Source: Neobacillus niacini
GTDB lineage: Bacteria; Bacillota; Bacilli; Bacillales; Cytobacillaceae
Direction of reading: 5' to 3'
Length of the DNA stretch: 64,000 nt
NCBI RefSeq assembly: GCF_000759675.1
Contig: NZ_BAWM01000086.1
Location: 68,828-132,827 of the forward strand
Below are positions 59,925 to 64,000 of the stretch, in pieces; the first letter of the stretch is position 1; each line of letters opens with the position of its first letter. A program made the position numbers and the translations under genes. The notes beneath the pieces are model-generated. The model had not been told where the DNA came from, made no database searches, and saw only the letters and a list, made by a program, of their open reading frames with translations.

Positions 59925-59966
59925 AAAAAAGCCGCTAAACTTGTAGTAAGTTTTGCGGCTTTTTTG
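59925..59966. terminator. Strong terminator
   Basis: AAAAAAGCCGCTAAACTT and AAGTTTTGCGGCTTTTTT form a long stem with one mismatch; it can serve both strands. The 144 bases before it hold no gene I can support. Confidence 0.9.
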
Positions 59967-59977
59967 ATTATATTTAT

Positions 59978-60166
59978 ACTGACTGCTGCTGAACCATTGT
60001 ATTGAAGCTTACTTAATATTACTGCTAGTGATTCACCACCGACCGGATCGACACAACCTTCCCAAAGCTGTTTATCTAAAGCTTTGACTTTTCCGTTATA
60101 AACTTCTTCCCTTGACATAACCTCTTTAGCACCGAGTTTATGTAAGTAATCATGTTCACTCGCTTT
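59978..60166 (-). pseudogene. Remnant of a YhdH/AcuI-type quinone oxidoreductase
   Basis: On the minus strand one frame reads KASEHDYLHKLGAKEVMSREE and, further on, VKALDKQLWEGCVDPVGG and LAVILSKLQYNGSAAVS, which is the middle of YhdH-family MDR proteins (acrylyl-CoA reductase-like), including the cofactor-side KASEH and DPVGG motifs. Upstream codons meet a stop (tag) and downstream the frame runs into a terminator, so about 60 of 330 residues survive. This is a decayed gene, not an active one. Confidence 0.7.
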
Positions 60167-60310
60167 GTTATCGCACTATGGCGTAATGCCTTTTGATCTT
60201 ATAGATGGAGTAAAGAAGTTCTTAAATGAAAAATAGCTTCTTATTTGTGTACTAAATTCATTTCTATGCACTAAAATAAAAACAAGTAAATAAAATTAGG
60301 AGTTGATTTT

Positions 60311-60337
60311 ATGTATTTAGTGAGACCACCTTGTTAA
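60311..60337 (+). CDS. Leader peptide of the second MFS attenuator
   Basis: Eight codons, MYLVRPPC, from ATG 60311, with TTAGGAG ending 8 bases before it, so this is a well-formed translation start. Its stop is 25 bases before a hairpin that buries the ribosome binding site of the MFS gene. The Arg-Pro-Pro end resembles arrest-prone sequences, since Pro-Pro and RxPP motifs slow ribosomes. It is not a known leader, as far as I recall. Confidence 0.6.
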   Translation: MYLVRPPC

Positions 60338-60361
60338 CCTAAAAAGAAGACCATCCGTCCG

Positions 60362-60401
60362 CCTCCTTTAATATTTCTATTTAGAAATAGAAAAAAGGAG
60401 G
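60362..60401 (+). promoter_or_regulatory. Hairpin sequestering the MFS ribosome binding site
   Basis: CCTCCTTT (60362-60369) is the exact reverse complement of AAAGGAGG (60394-60401), the ribosome binding site of the exporter at 60412. The inner arms TTTCTA and TAGAAA also pair. The leader's own TTAGGAG could in turn pair with CTCCTTTAA, giving the two-state fold of translational attenuators. Confidence 0.7.
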
Positions 60402-60411
60402 ATTCAATTGG

Positions 60412-61596
60412 ATGATGGTAAAAAATATAAATAATCTCCATCTAATTATTTTTTTTCATAACTTAATCCCTGCTTACGTGATCGAAAGGTTATTTTGGGA
60501 GCAGCGGGGTATGACGGTGTTGATGGTTGTTCTTTGCGAAATCATCTATGCCGTAAGTATTGTCATATTTGAAATACCTACAGGAGTTTTTGCCGATAAA
60601 TTTGGCAGAAAAAAACTCCTCGTTTTTGGGGCAGTCTTATCGATGTTCGAATTTATTATCCTGCTTTTTGCCTATTACTTTTGGGCATTTGCCTTGGTTG
60701 TCTTTTTAGCAGGCATTTCGAGCGCCTGTACAAGTGGTGCATTGAATGCACTACTTTATGACTCACTTGTAACAGTTAATAAGCAAAGGTCCTTTGAAAA
60801 AATCGTTGGGAGAATGAACTCAATCGATTTTTTCGGCTCGTTAATAGCGGCCCTATCAGGAAGCGTTCTAGCAAAATATTTTGGATTTGAATTTAACTAT
60901 ATCGTTTCGGCAGTAAGTATGTTCCTTGTATTGATATTTACCATCCAATTAAAGGAACCGCCTAGAAATAATCACCAGGAGAAAAAGGAAAACAAACAGG
61001 CAGTCTTTATGGTTTATGTAGGTAAATCGTTGTCCTTCTATAAAACAAATCCAAAGTTAGTTTCTATTATCATACATGCAATGGCAATTGGAGCTTGCAT
61101 TACGTATTTAGATGAGTTTTGGCAGCTTTATTTAGACGAGATTGGGTTCTCTGTTCTTTTTTTTGGAGTATTTTCAGCCTGTATTTCGCTGGCAAGAATT
61201 CCAGGAAACTTACTAGCGGCTTATCTGCTTACCTATTTCAAAGCTGAATCAATCATTCTCTTTATCCTTGGGATCACCACTGTTTGCTTTTTTATGACAG
61301 CAATTTTTCCAGGTAGTGTTGGCTTAATCATGATCATTATCGTTTTTTTAGCCAGTGGAGTGATTGATCCGGTCGTAACAGGATATCTTCATCATCAAGG
61401 GAGTTCGGAAATAAGAGCTACGATTGAGTCTATTCAATCATTGATTGAGAGTGTCATAACCTTTACAGTAGGTATCGGCTTTGGTATCATTTCAACAAGT
61501 ATTTCATTAGTATCAGGGTTCATTTTTTTAGGAGCATTCTCCTTTCTATTTTTCTTTTTCTTTTTGAAAAGAATTCAAGGCTTTGTAAAGGATTAG
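60412..61596 (+). CDS. MFS transporter, probable drug exporter
   Basis: 394 aa with about 12 transmembrane helices. The loop between helices 2 and 3 is GVFADKFGRKKLLVFGAV, the MFS signature (G-x3-D-x-G-R-K), and FEIPTGVFADK is shared with many MFS drug exporters of Firmicutes. The start ATG 60412 has AAAGGAGG ten bases before it, which is buried in the hairpin. Regulation by a leader peptide suggests a ribosome-targeting drug as inducer. Substrate cannot be determined. Confidence 0.88.
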   Translation: MMVKNINNLHLIIFFHNLIPAYVIERLFWEQRGMTVLMVVLCEIIYAVSIVIFEIPTGVFADKFGRKKLLVFGAVLSMFEFIILLFAYYFWAFALVVFLAGISSACTSGALNALLYDSLVTVNKQRSFEKIVGRMNSIDFFGSLIAALSGSVLAKYFGFEFNYIVSAVSMFLVLIFTIQLKEPPRNNHQEKKENKQAVFMVYVGKSLSFYKTNPKLVSIIIHAMAIGACITYLDEFWQLYLDEIGFSVLFFGVFSACISLARIPGNLLAAYLLTYFKAESIILFILGITTVCFFMTAIFPGSVGLIMIIIVFLASGVIDPVVTGYLHHQGSSEIRATIESIQSLIESVITFTVGIGFGIISTSISLVSGFIFLGAFSFLFFFFFLKRIQGFVKD

Positions 61597-61597
61597 A

Positions 61598-61625
61598 GGC
61601 CATCCTCCAGGATGGTTTTACTATT
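61598..61625 (+). terminator. Terminator after the second MFS gene
   Basis: CCATCC and GGATGG with a 4-base loop, then TTTTACTATTTTT. Confidence 0.65.
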
Positions 61626-61719
61626 TTTCACATACTATACCTATATATTTGAAACTTATTCGCCGAGTTAACCGTCTTTTAGGGTGTACCATCGTAGAAT
61701 CAAGATAAGGAGAGATTAG

Positions 61720-62640
61720 ATGAAACGTTTTTATCAGGTGACTGCATTTGCTATTATAATGGCATTAATATTGTCCGTAAGTAGTACAAGCAAGGTGTTT
61801 GCCGATAGTAATGGTAATAATGAAGAGAGTATCAATGTGAAGTTTGGGCTGCCGATCGTGGTTTACGGGGAAGCATTATCAGCGGCTCAAAAGGATGAAG
61901 TGAGAAAGCTTTTAAAAGTAACTGATACTAGCAAAGTAAAAGAGATTACTGTTTCTGGAGAAGACTTAGTTAAGTATATTAAAGGTGACCGTCACTCTAA
62001 TATGTATTCCTCGGCTAAAATTACTAGAAAGGATTCAGGTGAGGGGCTTGTTATCAACCAGGTCACCCCTGAAAATATTACAGAGGTTACCGATGAAATG
62101 TATGCAAATGCCCTCCTGACTGCAGGAATTCAGGACGCTGTGGTAGAAGTTGCTTCTCCAGTAAAAGTCAGCGGACACTCTGCGTTAGTTGGTATTTATA
62201 AGGCTTACGATGAAGGTGAAGGCGCAACTCTAAATCTGGAGCGGACAGAGGTCGCCAATGAAGAATTGAACTTGGCTACAGATTTAGCAAAAAAAGAAGG
62301 GCTAAATCAGGATAAAGTAAGTGAATTGCTGACAGAAATTAAAAAGGAAATTGCAGAACAAAATCCTGCGACCAAGGAAGAACTGGCTGCGATTATCGAT
62401 GAAAAGTTAAAGACATTAGAAATCAACCTTAGTGCAGAAGATCGCCAGCTCTTACTAGACTTGTTTGAAAAAATGAGAGACCTAAATATTAATTTCGATA
62501 ATGTCAAATCTCAGCTTGAAAATCTTACGCAAGATATCCAGCAACGGATTGAGGAAGCAGTAGGCGACAAGAATTTTCTGCAACAAGTAGCAGATTTCTT
62601 TAAAGGATTAATCGAAAGTATCAAAAGTATATTCTCATAA
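61720..62640 (+). CDS. DUF1002 secreted protein (YpuA-like)
   Basis: 306 aa. The signal peptide (VTAFAIIMALILSVSSTSKVFA, cleavage after VFA) makes it secreted or cell-wall associated. The DUF1002 domain follows (about residues 40-180): FGLPIVVYGEALSAAQKDEVRKLL, then ALLTAGIQDAVVEVASPVKVSGHSALVGIYKAYDEG. The C-terminal 110 residues are charged helices, a coiled coil (LNINFDNVKSQLENLTQDIQQRIEEA), ending in an amphipathic DFFKGLIESIKSIF. It resembles B. subtilis YpuA, a protein of unknown cellular role. A terminator follows. Confidence 0.88.
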   Translation: MKRFYQVTAFAIIMALILSVSSTSKVFADSNGNNEESINVKFGLPIVVYGEALSAAQKDEVRKLLKVTDTSKVKEITVSGEDLVKYIKGDRHSNMYSSAKITRKDSGEGLVINQVTPENITEVTDEMYANALLTAGIQDAVVEVASPVKVSGHSALVGIYKAYDEGEGATLNLERTEVANEELNLATDLAKKEGLNQDKVSELLTEIKKEIAEQNPATKEELAAIIDEKLKTLEINLSAEDRQLLLDLFEKMRDLNINFDNVKSQLENLTQDIQQRIEEAVGDKNFLQQVADFFKGLIESIKSIFS

Positions 62641-62645
62641 TTTTT

Positions 62646-62672
62646 AGGCTCAGTCATAGAACTGAGCCTTTC
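62646..62672 (+). terminator. Terminator after the YpuA-like gene
   Basis: AGGCTCAGT and ACTGAGCCT form a 9-bp stem, followed by TTCG. The 257 bases from here to ftsZ contain no gene that I can support. Confidence 0.7.
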
Positions 62673-62928
62673 GTTCGTTTGTAACAAAATTTTAATGATA
62701 AAATGAACAGGAGTGACCACAGGACTATATAAAAATCCCCAGTTTTTTGTTAAAATAGAATTTAAGATAAAAGGTTTCGACAAAATTCTATAAAAATCTG
62801 CTTTAGTTAGATTATAATTTATACTTGCGTAATAAATCTGCTAAAAGCTAACTTGAAAATAAACAATAGAATTTTTTGAATTATGAATAATGAGGCATTG
62901 ATTTTGCGGGAGCAGGAGGAATTAAACT

Positions 62929-64000
62929 ATGTGGGATTTTGAAATGGACATAGATCAAGTAGCAAGAATAAAAGTAATCGGTGTTGGCGGCGGCGGTAAT
63001 AATGCCGTAAACCGAATGATAGAAGACGGTGTTCAAGGTGTTGAATTTATTGCGGTTAATACAGACGCTCAAGCACTTAAACTATCAAAAGCAGAAATTA
63101 AAATGCAAATCGGTGCAACCTTAACGAGAGGGTTAGGTGCTGGTGCCAATCCTGAAGTTGGTAGAAATGCAGTAGAGGAAAGTAGAAAGCAGATACAAGA
63201 AGTCTTAAAAGGAGCAGATATGGTCTTTGTTACCGCTGGTATGGGCGGAGGAACTGGGACTGGAGCTGCACCTGCGATTGCTCAAATCTCCCGTGAATTG
63301 GGTGCCTTAACTATTGGTGTTGTGACACGTCCATTTGGATTTGAAGGGCGTAAACGTTCAACCAATGCAGCAGCTGGGATTGATTTAATGCGTGAAGCAG
63401 TAGACACATTAATTATTGTACCTAACGATCGCTTGCTGCAAATCGTAGATAAAAAAACTCCTATGATTCAAGCATTCCGTGAAGCAGATAATGTGCTCAG
63501 ACAAGGTGTACAAGGGATTTCCGATTTAATTGCGGTCCCTGGATTAATCAACCTCGATTTCGCGGATGTAAAAACCATTATGTCTAATCAAGGGACAGCC
63601 TTAATGGGGATAGGTCTTGCAAAAGGTAAGGACCGTGCTGTGGAAGCAGCGAAGAAAGCTATTTCAAGTCCGCTGCTTGAAACCTCAATCGATGGAGCAC
63701 AGGGTGTACTAATGAACATAACAGGTGGCAGCAATTTAAGTTTATATGAAGTCCAAGAAGCAGCAGATATTGTATCTTCTGCTGCAGACAAAGAACTAAA
63801 TATGATCTTCGGTTCGATTATCAATGAAAACTATAAAGATGAAATTATGATAACAGTCATTGCAACCGGTTTTTCCGAAACCGAACTATCTTCTAGAAAG
63901 AATACGGTTAGCCCTTCAAGGGATGTTCCTTCAAGGGATGTAACTTCAAGACCACAATCTCAAGGTCTCCCAAGACGTGAGCAGAGTGTTCAAGAAGAAA
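62929..64000 (+). CDS. ftsZ: Cell division protein FtsZ (3' end outside the window)
   Basis: 357 codons are inside; the last few dozen residues are cut off by the window end. The start ATG 62929 follows AGGAGG. KVIGVGGGGNNAVNRM, NTDAQAL, the GTP signature GGGTGTGAAP, and DFADVKTIMSNQGTALMGIG (T7 loop) are all intact, so the GTPase should be functional. The C-terminal linker begins near residue 320 with repeats SRDVPSRDVTSRPQ. FtsZ forms the division ring. Unusually, no ftsA precedes it: the upstream neighbour is the YpuA-like gene, 288 bp away, so it may be a second copy outside the dcw cluster. Confidence 0.95.
   Translation, partial: MWDFEMDIDQVARIKVIGVGGGGNNAVNRMIEDGVQGVEFIAVNTDAQALKLSKAEIKMQIGATLTRGLGAGANPEVGRNAVEESRKQIQEVLKGADMVFVTAGMGGGTGTGAAPAIAQISRELGALTIGVVTRPFGFEGRKRSTNAAAGIDLMREAVDTLIIVPNDRLLQIVDKKTPMIQAFREADNVLRQGVQGISDLIAVPGLINLDFADVKTIMSNQGTALMGIGLAKGKDRAVEAAKKAISSPLLETSIDGAQGVLMNITGGSNLSLYEVQEAADIVSSAADKELNMIFGSIINENYKDEIMITVIATGFSETELSSRKNTVSPSRDVPSRDVTSRPQSQGLPRREQSVQEE

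Overview
The window reads as chromosome of a low-GC, spore-forming Bacillaceae species (Bacillus/Neobacillus-like). The basis is strong AGGAGG-type ribosome binding sites, an alpha/beta-type small acid-soluble spore protein, an RNase J, a Des-type desaturase, a YpuA-like protein, FtsZ, and several families of short palindromic intergenic repeats of the kind common in this group. There are no rRNA or tRNA genes, no intact transposase, no prophage and no CRISPR array.

Layout. 0-3.5 kb: end of an inositol catabolic operon (iolB-iolC-iolA). 3.5-9.4 kb: formate/nitrite-type channel behind an FNR-like box, a GNAT, a purine permease divergent from a Rieske oxygenase, and a TetR. 9.4-25.4 kb: the accessory core, a long one-strand CoA-thioester cluster. 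It holds an acyl-CoA ligase, a second nearly identical TetR, an SCP2-type thiolase, an acyl-CoA dehydrogenase, an SDR lacking its catalytic Tyr/Lys, two subunits of the benzoyl-CoA reductase/2-hydroxyacyl-CoA dehydratase family with their ATP-driven activator, three crotonases with different active sites, an HSD10-like SDR, a racemase-like family III CoA enzyme, a 3-hydroxyacyl-CoA dehydrogenase and a hotdog thioesterase. Together these could activate an acid, carry out a low-potential radical reduction or dehydration, and finish by beta-oxidation. The substrate is not revealed by the sequence.

25.4-45.2 kb: mixed housekeeping and small unknown genes: cytochrome c, a gene remnant with a Tat signal, an anion permease, a MOP-family exporter, an HtrA-like protease, a macrolide-efflux-like MFS protein, fatty acid desaturase with a damaged desR, a SET protein, SASP, a CAP protein and an extra RNase J. 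45.2-52.4 kb: a sulfur block (Rrf2 regulator, YezD-like protein, cysP-T-W-A sulfate importer, PatB-type C-S lyase), then a sirtuin. 52.5-59.8 kb: glycolate operon glcE-F-D, malate synthase G and an IclR regulator; matching GAAAC-N3-GTTTS boxes precede glcE and glcB. 59.8-64 kb: a pseudogene scrap, a second MFS exporter, the YpuA-like protein, and an ftsZ without ftsA that runs off the end.

The most striking new items are two leader-peptide attenuators before two MFS exporters. At 36.17 kb a 14-codon leader (MTASIRLRFPALNF) closely resembles the macrolide-stalling ErmD leader and is followed by an intrinsic terminator and a Mef-like efflux gene. At 60.31 kb an 8-codon leader (MYLVRPPC) is followed by a hairpin that buries the ribosome binding site of the exporter. 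Together with the radical-enzyme CoA cluster these are the parts most worth follow-up.
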